In this document: in pieces, positions 16,801 through 25,255 of the stretch
Layout: each line of letters begins with the position of its first letter
Numbering within the stretch: position 1 is the stretch's first letter
DNA from: Lachnospiraceae bacterium
GTDB taxonomy: Bacteria > Bacillota > Clostridia > Lachnospirales > Lachnospiraceae
Length of the DNA stretch: 47,354 nt
NCBI GenBank assembly: GCA_900769115.1
Contig: CAAGFJ010000026.1
Span: 1-47,354 of the forward strand
Direction: 5' to 3'
Notes under the pieces: model-generated
The model's database searches: none
Told to the model about the DNA's origin: nothing
Seen by the model: only the letters and a program-made list of their open reading frames with translations
Made by a program: the position numbers and the translations under genes

Positions 16801-19420
16801 ATGTTGTCTTCGTCTGAGTATAGGAAACATCCAACACATCCGTATGAACTTTTTGATCATAATTATAATGTCTGCCATTCTCCACCCCGGTGAGTGTTAT
16901 CACAGGTGGCTCTTTGTCCACATATACCGTCTTCGTCATCGAATTCGTTGTGCCACAATTGTTGACAACATCTATCTGTAATTGATATCCCTCTACTGTC
17001 TGTGCCGTATCCTCCGCCACAAAACTATAGGAATATTCTGTCACAAAATCAGAAATCTCACCCTGTTTATACTTCTCATCAAAATCCGCCTCATGAACAA
17101 CCGTACGCTGTTCCTGTCCGTCCACACGTTCAATCTTCGTATAAGTTACCTTGCGCAATCCGCATAAGACATCTGAGACAACCGTGTCATATACCACATT
17201 CTGATTGGTCCAGACACCCTCATTATCCGATACACAATCCATGCGGATATGGGATGCATTCGTATTATATATCGTTCGTTCCGACTCCACCGCCAGCGCA
17301 TTGTTCAACTCATCATGCGCCCAAATTGTAACCTTATTATCAAAATAATCCACTTCCTCTAATGGCAGTGTCACAAAATATGTGTAGCCGTCTACGGTTG
17401 CCGCCGGATAAATCTTGGTCTCCTGTGTACGGTCCGTCTGTGTTCCAATCGTAACATATACTGCCCCGTTCTTCGGTACCCCAACTACCGCATCTGCCAC
17501 ATGAAATGCAACCTGAATTGCCTGGTTGCCAAAGATAATACCGTATTTCAGATCAATCGGTATCTGATTTGTTGTATACCGGATCTGATCCACTACTGGT
17601 GCTGTCCGATCTATATAAAACCGGAATGTTTCGCTTTGCGACCAGTTGCCCGCCTGATCTTTCCCGCTGATACTGACCTCATAATATCCCTCCTCCAGGA
17701 AAGATATTGCAGTATCTGCCGTAATCACATTCTGCTCGTTCCGCCCGGTATCTGTATCATTCCATTGCGCTGCAGGAATCACCTGCTCATCCCACTTGTC
17801 ATTTTCTTCTGGATCTTTTCTTCTTGTCTTTACTTTGTATTCACTAAACAACTGATTACGATCCTCAGCCTGCAGTGTCACTTTCACACTCTGTTTCGTC
17901 ATACCTCCATTGGCAAGAGGCTTCCCTTCGTTATCCACCGCCCGCACCGTAAACACCGGCTGCGTGTTATCAATCGTAAATGCAATCTCATACGGTTGTG
18001 CCTGATTCCCTGCCGCATCCGTCACCTGAACCTTCAGACAATAATATCCTTCCTCATCACAAAGATAAGAAAAAGTGTCTTTACCGTCTGAAAAATCTGT
18101 CTCTTCCTTATCCTTCTTTGTTACACCGTCCAACGTCCTCTCTACTGTAAGACTTGCCTTTCCTCCGGTCAGATTCAAATCTTTGACCTGGCAAGAAAAC
18201 GTCTGATTGCCATAATAATATCTGCCGTCCTCTAACTTTGATGTCTGTTCAATAACCGGATCCGTTCCATCCACCACAAAAGACACGCCATCAGAAACTA
18301 TCTCATTCCCTGCTCCATCCCTTGCCAGAACTTCTATCTGATAAGCACCATCCTGATCAAATACTCTCGGATAGCAATCGGATCCTGCCGGAGCTGCTGT
18401 TACATCCTCTTCTGTTCCGTTAATCCGGTAATATACAGACATGGCATTCTTCGACAACGCATCTGTTACGGTTGCATATACAGTAAACGGACTTTTATAT
18501 ACCTTATCCTTCTGAATACCTGTTCCTTCACTATCCACAGCAAGTGCGATTACCGGCTGATCCTTATCCACTAAAATATAACGGGTATATGTTGCTGTCT
18601 TATTCAAAACATTCGTTGCTGTAACAGTGAGCCTATGTCCATCCTTGGATGCTGCACTTGTTGCTATGCTGAATGACTTAGAAGCCTTTTTTGTCAAGCT
18701 GCTTTCCAGATTCACAGACTCCTTCTGACCATCCATATCATATACAACCGTCTTCAAATCTGTCTCTTCATCTGACACCTCTATGTCAAACGCAACCGTT
18801 TTCTTCGTCCAGACCCCCTCACCGGCCGTTGTTGCAATCGCAGAATCAAGACCTTCTGTCACATTCTGCATAGTAATCCCCGGTGCTTTCACAACATCAA
18901 TATATCTCAGCGAACATATCTTCTTCCCAACTTCCGTGCCATCTGTTCGTACAATCTCCATGGTAATCTGATAAGTTGCTTTCGCATCTTTTTCCCTGCG
19001 GATACGAATAGCACCCTTGCGCACTTCCCCCTCCTGGTCAAAACGCACATCAATCCCCTCCGTTAAAGACTGCCTTTCTATTCCGGCACCTTCTGTATCT
19101 ACCGCGCATATCTTACCATCTGTCAGAAGAATCCTGTCTGCATTCTCTCCTTCTAACCGTTGTGTCACTGATAATTGTACCTGTTCTCCTTCCGGAGCTG
19201 TCCAATCCGTAATCTCATACGGAACCTCCCACATTGACTCAGAATCACACTGCTCAGACGTGATCACGGTATCATCCGATATGCCATATCTAATCACAGT
19301 TGTTGCAGCAATAGCCGATGCTTCAACACTCGTTACATTCATACCTGTAAATAACTGCAATATCAGCATACAGATCATACAATATGCAATTGTCTTACGA
19401 TACATCGTTCCCCTATTCAC
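13799..19420 (-). CDS. Giant Ig-repeat surface protein with C-terminal membrane anchor
   Basis: 1873 aa. An N-terminal signal peptide (hydrophobic 10-36, ending SVEASA) leads to about 15 or more bacterial Ig-like domains. Many end in D-x-x-x-P-V-I and carry a GNQ/AGN turn (for example DKTAPKI, ATDKAGN). Two blocks of about 430 aa, near 505-945 and 1060-1485, repeat in the same order (VGV...YVTxG, TIWAxDxLxN, GVENGxHY), so several Ig domains were duplicated together. A membrane helix at 1839-1862 is followed by a short charged tail (RKEKEEERT). There is no LPXTG sortase motif. Start: GTG at 19420 with AAGGGG 8 nt upstream; ATG at 19405 is the alternative. It follows the kinase/FHA-linked acidic protein gene by 12 nt, so it is probably the surface effector of that operon. 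Function unknown. Confidence 0.85.
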   Translation of the reverse strand: MNRGTMYRKTIAYCMICMLILQLFTGMNVTSVEASAIAATTVIRYGISDDTVITSEQCDSESMWEVPYEITDWTAPEGEQVQLSVTQRLEGENADRILLTDGKICAVDTEGAGIERQSLTEGIDVRFDQEGEVRKGAIRIRREKDAKATYQITMEIVRTDGTEVGKKICSLRYIDVVKAPGITMQNVTEGLDSAIATTAGEGVWTKKTVAFDIEVSDEETDLKTVVYDMDGQKESVNLESSLTKKASKSFSIATSAASKDGHRLTVTATNVLNKTATYTRYILVDKDQPVIALAVDSEGTGIQKDKVYKSPFTVYATVTDALSKNAMSVYYRINGTEEDVTAAPAGSDCYPRVFDQDGAYQIEVLARDGAGNEIVSDGVSFVVDGTDPVIEQTSKLEDGRYYYGNQTFSCQVKDLNLTGGKASLTVERTLDGVTKKDKEETDFSDGKDTFSYLCDEEGYYCLKVQVTDAAGNQAQPYEIAFTIDNTQPVFTVRAVDNEGKPLANGGMTKQSVKVTLQAEDRNQLFSEYKVKTRRKDPEENDKWDEQVIPAAQWNDTDTGRNEQNVITADTAISFLEEGYYEVSISGKDQAGNWSQSETFRFYIDRTAPVVDQIRYTTNQIPIDLKYGIIFGNQAIQVAFHVADAVVGVPKNGAVYVTIGTQTDRTQETKIYPAATVDGYTYFVTLPLEEVDYFDNKVTIWAHDELNNALAVESERTIYNTNASHIRMDCVSDNEGVWTNQNVVYDTVVSDVLCGLRKVTYTKIERVDGQEQRTVVHEADFDEKYKQGEISDFVTEYSYSFVAEDTAQTVEGYQLQIDVVNNCGTTNSMTKTVYVDKEPPVITLTGVENGRHYNYDQKVHTDVLDVSYTQTKTTYYVTRSYDDTQRPITWDEFQSTQYKDSTDRSAYLEGYYEVYAITKDGAGNETKSNILTFAIDKHAPLIESVHVIAGVSGEEKTADADEVYYLNEDGRLEITATDHFPAKNTYIEVEGKMQGNMMQQERHSILEQTQHFITRTPYADEGKYAVEIGGKDQAGNIVDLLYRDIVIDKTSPQLSISGIQEGTLTKNAVTLTYQAVDKNHDFDQYKVTVHRTTLDGEEDTTVEQNSTDWKQSGYDRNLQKDYTTSRSMTYTTEGNYEITLEGVDKAGNVAAAQTITFSIDHTAPVISDITYADMTGLLKPRYDIIFSNKQIQVQFAVKDRVVGVENAYVYVTLGDGKDRLADAPLYIAKKGADDYYYVYVPADMALTEYDGLLTIWANDRLRNESCVQTMRMIQNTDKPAITMDCDLDYTKWQSRDVTFHTKVSDSKSGIREVTYSIDGKDVKTVVFDRFVKEYCYDLTAEKTADKVSGYTVEIQVTNNNGTDSGATRQVYIDKRKPVVKLSGVENGTHYRRNQNVITDVEDVSFKNTRTQYYVTRTLDGRIYKEKANAYMMRKYKDQCTRQFRKEGRYQIYAITTDSAGNQTKSNTLRFVIDKTAPKIAIAGTSDGSMNGTDVSLQFDLTDSFYQTVRSVIKIERTLDGNTTSSEETAFPKKGKHSTWNHTFSEDGTYTVTFTATDKAGNKAKTQKITFSVDKTQPVIRITGTTNYEQWDKPVTVRFAVEESYYAGNRIVIQGTRQDINGEVEELDLPAITNSAKVSNLLQTFKQDGIYNVTVTARDEAGNQDKQEIHFTLDQTRPEIHKVKQYQSGYYQEFRIADSLEEVFRDLTVVSYRILLNGVEYDGTTPVTEEGKYNLSVEVEDELGHKSTESAEFIIDHTAPKVIFTGVKDGESVTESGAVTLSLTNPEDEITSVSMNGITYDADTRQLEYTEYGNYRIDVDCVDKAGNQVVRSIYFTYHNPLTTMILFAIMGGLIVMTCIWLWVRSIRKEKEEERT

Positions 19421-19432
19421 TCATCTTACCCC

Positions 19433-20332
19433 TTATTCCAATTCTGTCTCCGGTTCCTTCCGGTTCGCACCCGCCTCCTGCAAAAGTGCCATCAACTCTT
19501 CATCATCCTGCAATACCGGCTCAAACTGTGTAAATTCTGCTTCCATTCTCATTTCATCACTATTCAGTACGGAAGTCACCTCATCCCCTTCTCGCACAAG
19601 CAATGTAGTTGCCTCTTCATCCTCTCCCGTCAGCAGAGTTGTCTCCTCGTCTCCTTCTTGCACAAGCAGTGTGGTTGCTTCATCCTCTTCCGGTACAGGA
19701 ATGTCTGTTGCCTCCGTTACTAAGATATCCGTAGTCTCTTCCTTTTCTCCAGATAATATATCCGTTGGTTCATCCTCCGGAAGGTTGTCAGATACCCCTT
19801 CCTGATATAATTGGGTCGTAATCTCATCCTCTTCTGCCCCACATCCGTTATCTTCCTGGGACAACAACGTAGTATACTCCTCCGGTTGCATCGCATTAGG
19901 AATTATATTCTCATTCGGCTTTCCCGCTAATACCATCACATCTTCAATCACTTCAAATACAGAACCGTTCTGTTCTGTATCCTGCTGTAACACTGCTGTC
20001 CCACCATCTGCTTTCTTCCGACGTTTCCATAACTTCTTGTCCTTAGCTGATAATTTCAAGCCCTGCGGCTCATCCGGTTCCGGATCCGCCTGTAGAATCC
20101 CCGTTGTTGTTGCCTTGTGGACCAGCACCTTACTTACCTCCGGTTTAATCGCCTCTGTCTTGGACATATCTTCTGCGCCCTTCTTATCCAGATGCCTGAT
20201 TGCCCGTCTGGCATTCCAGCCTGTCACATCGCCAATCAGCTTCCATACCCTATTGCGGATAAACAGAACCATGGATGCCAAAAAGAATACAATTGCAAGG
20301 ATCGTTCCTCCATAAAACATCACTTCATACAT
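19433..20332 (-). CDS. Acidic single-pass membrane protein with repeated T-x-x-L motifs
   Basis: 299 aa of no recognised family. One membrane helix near 7-26 is followed by a basic segment (RNRVWKLIGDVTGWNARRAIRHLDKK, here summarised) and then a long, very acidic, low-complexity cytoplasmic-type tail. The tail holds about ten T-x-x-L-like motifs: 76-80 (TTGIL), 112-115 (TAVL), 154-157 (TTLL), 172-175 (TTQL), 190-193 (TDIL), 200-204 (TTDIL), 220-223, 231-234 and 242-245 (all TTLL) and 253-256 (TSVL). Acidic TT motifs of this kind are the phosphorylation sites read by FHA domains in GarA-like systems. The gene sits 6 nt after the kinase gene. I infer it is a substrate or docking protein of that kinase. 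Confidence 0.7.
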   Translation of the reverse strand: MYEVMFYGGTILAIVFFLASMVLFIRNRVWKLIGDVTGWNARRAIRHLDKKGAEDMSKTEAIKPEVSKVLVHKATTTGILQADPEPDEPQGLKLSAKDKKLWKRRKKADGGTAVLQQDTEQNGSVFEVIEDVMVLAGKPNENIIPNAMQPEEYTTLLSQEDNGCGAEEDEITTQLYQEGVSDNLPEDEPTDILSGEKEETTDILVTEATDIPVPEEDEATTLLVQEGDEETTLLTGEDEEATTLLVREGDEVTSVLNSDEMRMEAEFTQFEPVLQDDEELMALLQEAGANRKEPETELE

Positions 20333-20338
20333 ATCTCA

Positions 20339-22363
20339 TCAGCCTCCATTCTTCCCAAACAATGGAGAAAGCTTCTGTTTGAGCTGTTTCCACCGGTAAT
20401 CATTATCAATACCCTGCACGTTGCTTCCCTCTTCATACAAATCATGCAATTTGCTATAATCCCACTGTTCTACATCCGTTGTTATACTTTCCTGCATCTT
20501 GCAAAGCAAAGATAAATGTCCGGCATATAAAGAGATGCTTGTCCGGCCAAATTCCTCTTCCGCTTGCAGATATACCTTCTCTGCTTCCTCGTATTCTCCC
20601 AGTGCTTCATAAATCTCTGCTTTCTGACAGTATTTGGCTTCACGCAGCTTGGCATCTGTAATGTTACCCACCGTACTCTCCTCATCTAAAGAAACCATAC
20701 CCAATATAAAATCACAACATTCCAATGCTTTATTGTAATATTCCTTTGACTTCGCCTCATCCGATGTCTGATACTGTTGTCCCAAGCGTTCATATGCCAA
20801 TGTCAGATATTGGTTATAGATCGTATAGTACTCTGCTTTAACACTGTCATCTTCATATTCTTCCAGATTACTTAAGCCCTTATCCGCCACCTGAATCAAT
20901 CGATCCGCTGCATTGTTCATCTGACGCAGATTCCTTGCATATACAATACACAATAGCTTATAATTCATCAGTTTATTAATCGAAGTCGTTGTCGCATCAT
21001 TCATGGCTTCAAAGTTCTTTAAGTTAAATATCAGACTGTCATAATCCACATTCAATTCACCCATTGCTAATGCAATTGTACTATAATATGCCGCTTCCGG
21101 ATGCTCTTTCTGATCAAGCATATTAAAATAATATGCACTCGACTTATAATCCTTCAAAATATCAAAATAGTCCATTGCAACATTTAACAGCAAGGTCTGA
21201 TCCCGATCAATATTATCGTACTTCTGGTCTATGTAATAGGTTACACGGCTAAGTCCGGTCTCTGCATCGTCCATATAGTTGATATACAGATCTATCAATT
21301 CTAAGTAGGCCTCATTCCGGCTGCCATCCACTTTTGTAATCGCATCCACAAAAAGTCCCGCTGCATCTTCATAATCGCCCTGTACGATATCTGAATACCC
21401 CTGACTGATCAGATTATCATAATTCATGCGCTTCTCATGTTCCCGTCCAAGGTAGCCGCCAACCGCTACAGCCGCACAGATTACCGTCAAAGCTGAACAT
21501 ATCAGAAAGCTTCGCATCTTGTGCAGACAAGAGCGCTTAAAGGCATCATCCAATTCCTCATAATGCTCCAGATCATAGATCAGTTCCGCACAGGACTGAT
21601 AACGATCTTCCGGATTCGGCATTGTACACTTGTTGATAATCTTCTCCAATCCGCTTGATAATGCAGGATTCCAATCTCGGATCGGCTTGATCACATACGG
21701 TGGCTCACTAGGGTTCTTCCCTGTTATAATATGATACAACGTTGCCCCCAGACTATAGATATCTGTTCTCGCATCCGTCTTATGGATTCCCCTTCCTCTT
21801 GCATCTCCAAACTGCTCCGGTGCTGCATAACCTCTGGTACCAAGCGCTGTTGTATCAGCCAGACTCTCCACATCGAACTCTTTTGCCGTGCCAAAATCAA
21901 TCAGCTTCACTTTACCATCTGGTTTTAACATAATATTAGACGGCTTCATATCTCTGTAAATAATAGGAGGATTCATAGAATGCAGATAGTCCAATGCACT
22001 ACATAGATCCTTTGCCCACTCGATCACCTTATCCTGTGGCTGCGCGCCTTCTGCCTTCAATACCTCACTTAAAGGGCGGCCTTCAATATAATCCATTACC
22101 ACAAATACCGTACCATTATAATTAATAATGTCTACGATTCTCGGCAGTACCGGATGATCCACCATCTTCAGAATATTTGCTTCCATCTGCAAGCCCTTCA
22201 ATAACAATCTGGTGTCCTGTTTGGGATTCTTCTTAATCTCCTTCACTGCCCATTGCTTATTCAGTCTGGTATCCATTGCAACATATACAATCGACATACC
22301 ACCCTGTCCAATCTTTTTTAATATTTCGTATTTGCCACCTAGAACGGTCCCCACTCTGGTCAT
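20339..22363 (-). CDS. Membrane Ser/Thr protein kinase with extracytoplasmic TPR-like region
   Basis: 674 aa. Cytoplasmic Hanks-type kinase domain about 1-270: glycine loop GQGGMS (19-24), catalytic Lys41 in VKEIKK, catalytic loop Y136-RDMKPSN with Asp138, DFG at 156-158, activation segment TTALGTRGYAAPE. It is an RD kinase. A membrane helix spans about 285-305. The outside part (about 310-674) is helical with TPR-like repeats (for example SKEYYNKALECCDFI, AEIYEALGEYEEAEKVYLQAEEEFG) in place of the PASTA repeats of PrkC. It therefore probably does not sense muropeptides the PrkC way. PP2C phosphatase is the upstream neighbour (26-nt gap). Confidence 0.93.
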   Translation of the reverse strand: MTRVGTVLGGKYEILKKIGQGGMSIVYVAMDTRLNKQWAVKEIKKNPKQDTRLLLKGLQMEANILKMVDHPVLPRIVDIINYNGTVFVVMDYIEGRPLSEVLKAEGAQPQDKVIEWAKDLCSALDYLHSMNPPIIYRDMKPSNIMLKPDGKVKLIDFGTAKEFDVESLADTTALGTRGYAAPEQFGDARGRGIHKTDARTDIYSLGATLYHIITGKNPSEPPYVIKPIRDWNPALSSGLEKIINKCTMPNPEDRYQSCAELIYDLEHYEELDDAFKRSCLHKMRSFLICSALTVICAAVAVGGYLGREHEKRMNYDNLISQGYSDIVQGDYEDAAGLFVDAITKVDGSRNEAYLELIDLYINYMDDAETGLSRVTYYIDQKYDNIDRDQTLLLNVAMDYFDILKDYKSSAYYFNMLDQKEHPEAAYYSTIALAMGELNVDYDSLIFNLKNFEAMNDATTTSINKLMNYKLLCIVYARNLRQMNNAADRLIQVADKGLSNLEEYEDDSVKAEYYTIYNQYLTLAYERLGQQYQTSDEAKSKEYYNKALECCDFILGMVSLDEESTVGNITDAKLREAKYCQKAEIYEALGEYEEAEKVYLQAEEEFGRTSISLYAGHLSLLCKMQESITTDVEQWDYSKLHDLYEEGSNVQGIDNDYRWKQLKQKLSPLFGKNGG

Positions 22364-22389
22364 ATCTCTACCTCTCTTATGACTGCTTT

Positions 22390-23163
22390 CTATGCTTTAC
22401 ATGTGATTGCAATCACGGTAATATTGTCTCTCTCCCCGCGTTCCATTACAAGCTGTGTTGTTTCCTTGCAGACACTGGTCAATTGTTCTTTATCCTTAAT
22501 CACATCCGGTCGGAAATATTGATATATCTCTTCTTCTGTCAGCATATGCACAAAGCCATCCGAGGACAGAATAAATGTTACCTTCTCCGGAATACATCCC
22601 TGTTCAAACTGCGGAATCACCTCTTCCGATGCACCTACACACTGCAACAATACACTTCTTCTTGGATCCACCAAGGCCTGTTCCTTTGTAAGGTACCCCA
22701 GTTCCACCTCTTTTGCTACCAATGTATGATCTTCTGTCACCTGTATGATCCGGTCCGCAATCTTATACACCCTGCTATCTCCTACATGACACACATAGTA
22801 ATTTCCTTTATATAGCAACAGAGCCGTCAACGTTGTCCCCATTGACACCCCCTGAACATCTGCATATGCCAGCAAGCGCTCATTCACTTTTGTTATTTCT
22901 TCCTGCCACTGCTGATATAATATCTCTTCTGTCACACAATTCCCGGCAACCAGCTTAGCAAACCGACTCTGAAACCATTGATTCAATGTCAGAATAGCTT
23001 CCTTACTCGCTAATTCCCCATGCTCTAAGCCACCCATACCATCGCACACAAGAGCAAACACAATACTGCCCTGTGGCGAATTCACAACTTTTACAGAAAG
23101 GGAATCCTGGTTCATTGTCTTCACCAATCCTGCGTTTGTATCATACGATGCTATTATCTCCAT
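22390..23163 (-). CDS. PP2C-family Ser/Thr phosphatase
   Basis: 257 aa. PPM motifs: SYDTNAGLVKTMNQDSL, CDGMGG with metal-binding Asp, the SMGTT segment, HVGDSRVY, TEDHTLV, and the ERDNITVI terminal Asp-Asn. Metal-dependent removal of phosphate from Ser/Thr residues; the natural opponent of the adjacent kinase. Start at 23163 (MEIIASYD) with GGGAG 6 nt upstream; ATG at 23184 with AAGGA is also possible. The longer frame reaching 23331 runs through a terminator and the preceding gene and is rejected. Confidence 0.92.
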   Translation of the reverse strand: MEIIASYDTNAGLVKTMNQDSLSVKVVNSPQGSIVFALVCDGMGGLEHGELASKEAILTLNQWFQSRFAKLVAGNCVTEEILYQQWQEEITKVNERLLAYADVQGVSMGTTLTALLLYKGNYYVCHVGDSRVYKIADRIIQVTEDHTLVAKEVELGYLTKEQALVDPRRSVLLQCVGASEEVIPQFEQGCIPEKVTFILSSDGFVHMLTEEEIYQYFRPDVIKDKEQLTSVCKETTQLVMERGERDNITVIAITCKA

Positions 23164-23225
23164 TCTCTTCTCCCAATTCAACATTCTGACATCCTTTTTC
23201 AAAGGTCTGCTTAATATATATACAC

Positions 23226-23277
23226 AAAAGGCCGTTGCATCAAAGATACCTATCCATTCATCTTCATGCAACGGCCT
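23226..23277 (-). terminator. Terminator-like hairpin between FHA gene and PP2C gene
   Basis: Minus strand: 12-bp perfect stem AGGCCGTTGCAT / ATGCAACGGCCT around a 25-nt loop, then TTTTGTG. It lies 13 nt after the FHA stop. It would separate FHA expression from the phosphatase-kinase genes, or reduce read-through. Confidence 0.75.
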
Positions 23278-23290
23278 ACACCATCCGCTA

Positions 23291-25105
23291 TTATCGCAAC
23301 TTAAATATGAACTCCTCATCACCAAGAACAATCTTACAATCCTGTGTCAACAATTCGTTCTCGCCGTCCTCAAGAGTCTTGCCATTCACAAATGTGTGGT
23401 TCGTTGACTTGTTATCACGAATATAATAAATACCGTCTTTGTTCGTAATAACTGCATGTACTCTGCTGACTGCTCCATTGCCCTTGACTGAATAATCCAC
23501 ACCCATACTTGCTTTACCAAGCTTGAAATTCTGCTTCGTAATCATAATCCTCTCGTCAGTATTCACACGAATCAGATATGGATTCACTTTCGGAACATTC
23601 ACATTACCCTTCAACAAACCGGTAGCCCCACTAATTGTCTGGCTTAAAATAGAGTTACTTACAACTTCCTCCTCTTCTTCCGGCTCCACAACTTCCGTCA
23701 CCTCATCCTCAACCGGTTCTGTCACGTCTTCTGCCGTCTTCAATTCCTCGGCAGCCTTCAATTCTTCCTGGGTGTTCTTCAAAATACTTGCACGGCTGAC
23801 CTTAATGTTCTTCCGAATCTTAAGACCGGATTCCTCATGGTGTGCCATCTGTTCCTCTAATTCTTTCTCCGCTAAAAACTCATCCAGATCATCCTGAAGC
23901 ACAACCCCAACCGAAGAGGTATCCTTCGTCTTAAACGCTGGTTTCTTAGGTTCTTTTGTTTCTTCTGTATTCTCTTTCTTCTTCGCGCCAGATAACTTTT
24001 CTTTGAGCTTATTGACAATCTCCCGACTCTCTTCGTCAAGCATTCCAACCTTATCATCTGAACTCTCTGGTTCTTCTCTAACTGGTTCTTCCTCTACCGG
24101 CTCTTCCGAATCTGTATCCGGTTCTGCAGCCTCTTCGTTCACATCTTCAACAGCAGTTTCTTCCTCTGCCGGCTCTTCCGGATCATCCTGCGGAACCTCA
24201 TCTTCTTGCACTGGTTCTTCCACCGATACCTCTGCTTCTTCAACCGGAGCTTCTTCCTCTTCGTGTACGTCCTGCCCGTTCTCTGCGTCCACAGTCTCCG
24301 CTTCCTCTACCGGTTCCGTTGCCGGATCCTCTTCTACCAGCTCACCTGTAGTATCTTCAACAGCATCCTGCAATTCCTGCATAGCCTCTTCTATGTCCTC
24401 GGTATCTTCCAACTCTTCCGCTGCTGCCAAATGCTCCATTGCATCTTCTGCATCTGTCACATCCTCGGCCAGAACCGTTGTATCAGCCCCAACCTCCTGA
24501 TATTCTGCATAGATCTCATTCGCATCATCATCCGGAATCTCAATGCCCATATCCTCCATAAGATTCTCTACCAAGGTCAGCATATTACGAAGATTAAAGA
24601 TTGCATGATTATTGATATATGTAAACAGCTTTGCCACATAATCTCCATTCTCAGAGGATTCAAAACGCAGGCTTGCCAGGAAATTCCGAAGAAAATGGCT
24701 CACATCCACATCACCCTGCATATCCTCAAGAGGAATACATACAAATTCAACCTTATAATCAGAATCAATATAGATATAATTCCGATTCAATACCAGATAG
24801 GAAACCGGAACTCTGTATTCCGCCATATCTAACAATGCCAGAATCAGACCTCGAAGCACCAGCAGCACCATCTCCGCATTAATCTCCTGCGCAGACAATT
24901 CGCTCAGATGAATCTTATCTGTAATATCATAAGAAAAAGTATCAAACTCCTCTCCTTCTTCAAATATAACAGGGACAATTCCAACCGGCTCTTCCTCTTC
25001 TAAAAAATCTAATACATCCTCATCTAACTCTGCCTCATTATCAATATTAAAGGTCAGATATTGTTCTTTGTCAAAATTCCTTACTCTAAAACTAATCTGC
25101 TTCAT
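23291..25105 (-). CDS. FHA-domain protein with DUF6382-like N-terminus
   Basis: 604 aa from ATG at 25105 (AAGGGG 8 nt upstream; a TTG six codons earlier lacks support). Residues 1-200 form a globular domain resembling DUF6382, a domain found with FHA in clostridial proteins. Residues about 200-400 are a long acidic Glu/Val/Pro-rich linker. FHA domain about 507-604, with the phospho-Thr pocket signatures GKASMGVDY, SRVHA (547-551) and NKSTNHTFVNG. A single acidic TTVL motif at 209-212 looks like a kinase site that its own or another FHA domain could bind. Cytoplasmic; no membrane helix seen. First gene of the phospho-signalling cluster, transcribed from the promoter at 25227-25255. Confidence 0.88.
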   Translation of the reverse strand: MKQISFRVRNFDKEQYLTFNIDNEAELDEDVLDFLEEEEPVGIVPVIFEEGEEFDTFSYDITDKIHLSELSAQEINAEMVLLVLRGLILALLDMAEYRVPVSYLVLNRNYIYIDSDYKVEFVCIPLEDMQGDVDVSHFLRNFLASLRFESSENGDYVAKLFTYINNHAIFNLRNMLTLVENLMEDMGIEIPDDDANEIYAEYQEVGADTTVLAEDVTDAEDAMEHLAAAEELEDTEDIEEAMQELQDAVEDTTGELVEEDPATEPVEEAETVDAENGQDVHEEEEAPVEEAEVSVEEPVQEDEVPQDDPEEPAEEETAVEDVNEEAAEPDTDSEEPVEEEPVREEPESSDDKVGMLDEESREIVNKLKEKLSGAKKKENTEETKEPKKPAFKTKDTSSVGVVLQDDLDEFLAEKELEEQMAHHEESGLKIRKNIKVSRASILKNTQEELKAAEELKTAEDVTEPVEDEVTEVVEPEEEEEVVSNSILSQTISGATGLLKGNVNVPKVNPYLIRVNTDERIMITKQNFKLGKASMGVDYSVKGNGAVSRVHAVITNKDGIYYIRDNKSTNHTFVNGKTLEDGENELLTQDCKIVLGDEEFIFKLR

Positions 25106-25226
25106 AACAAATTCCCCTTCCAAAATATAGTATTAATTCCGGAATATTCTTCCCTGGCTCTTCCTATCATAAACACAAGCGGCTCTCCACAATACCACCT
25201 GATTATTATTATCCATAATTAACTTT

Positions 25227-25255
25227 ATTATAGTTGATTCCCCAAGGATAAGCAA
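25227..25255 (-). promoter_or_regulatory. Putative promoter of the FHA gene
   Basis: TTGCTT, 17-nt spacer, perfect TATAAT on the minus strand, about 120 nt before the FHA start codon. Confidence 0.65.

Noticed and set aside
23164..23331. Longer N-terminus of the PP2C protein
   Set aside because: The extra residues come from the terminator and the 3' end of the FHA gene in another frame; a good ribosome site precedes the internal ATG.
19433..25105. Type VII secretion or Tad pilus locus, suggested by FHA/kinase/DUF6382 content
   Set aside because: No EssC-type ATPase, WXG100 protein, pilin or Tad ATPase is present in the window.
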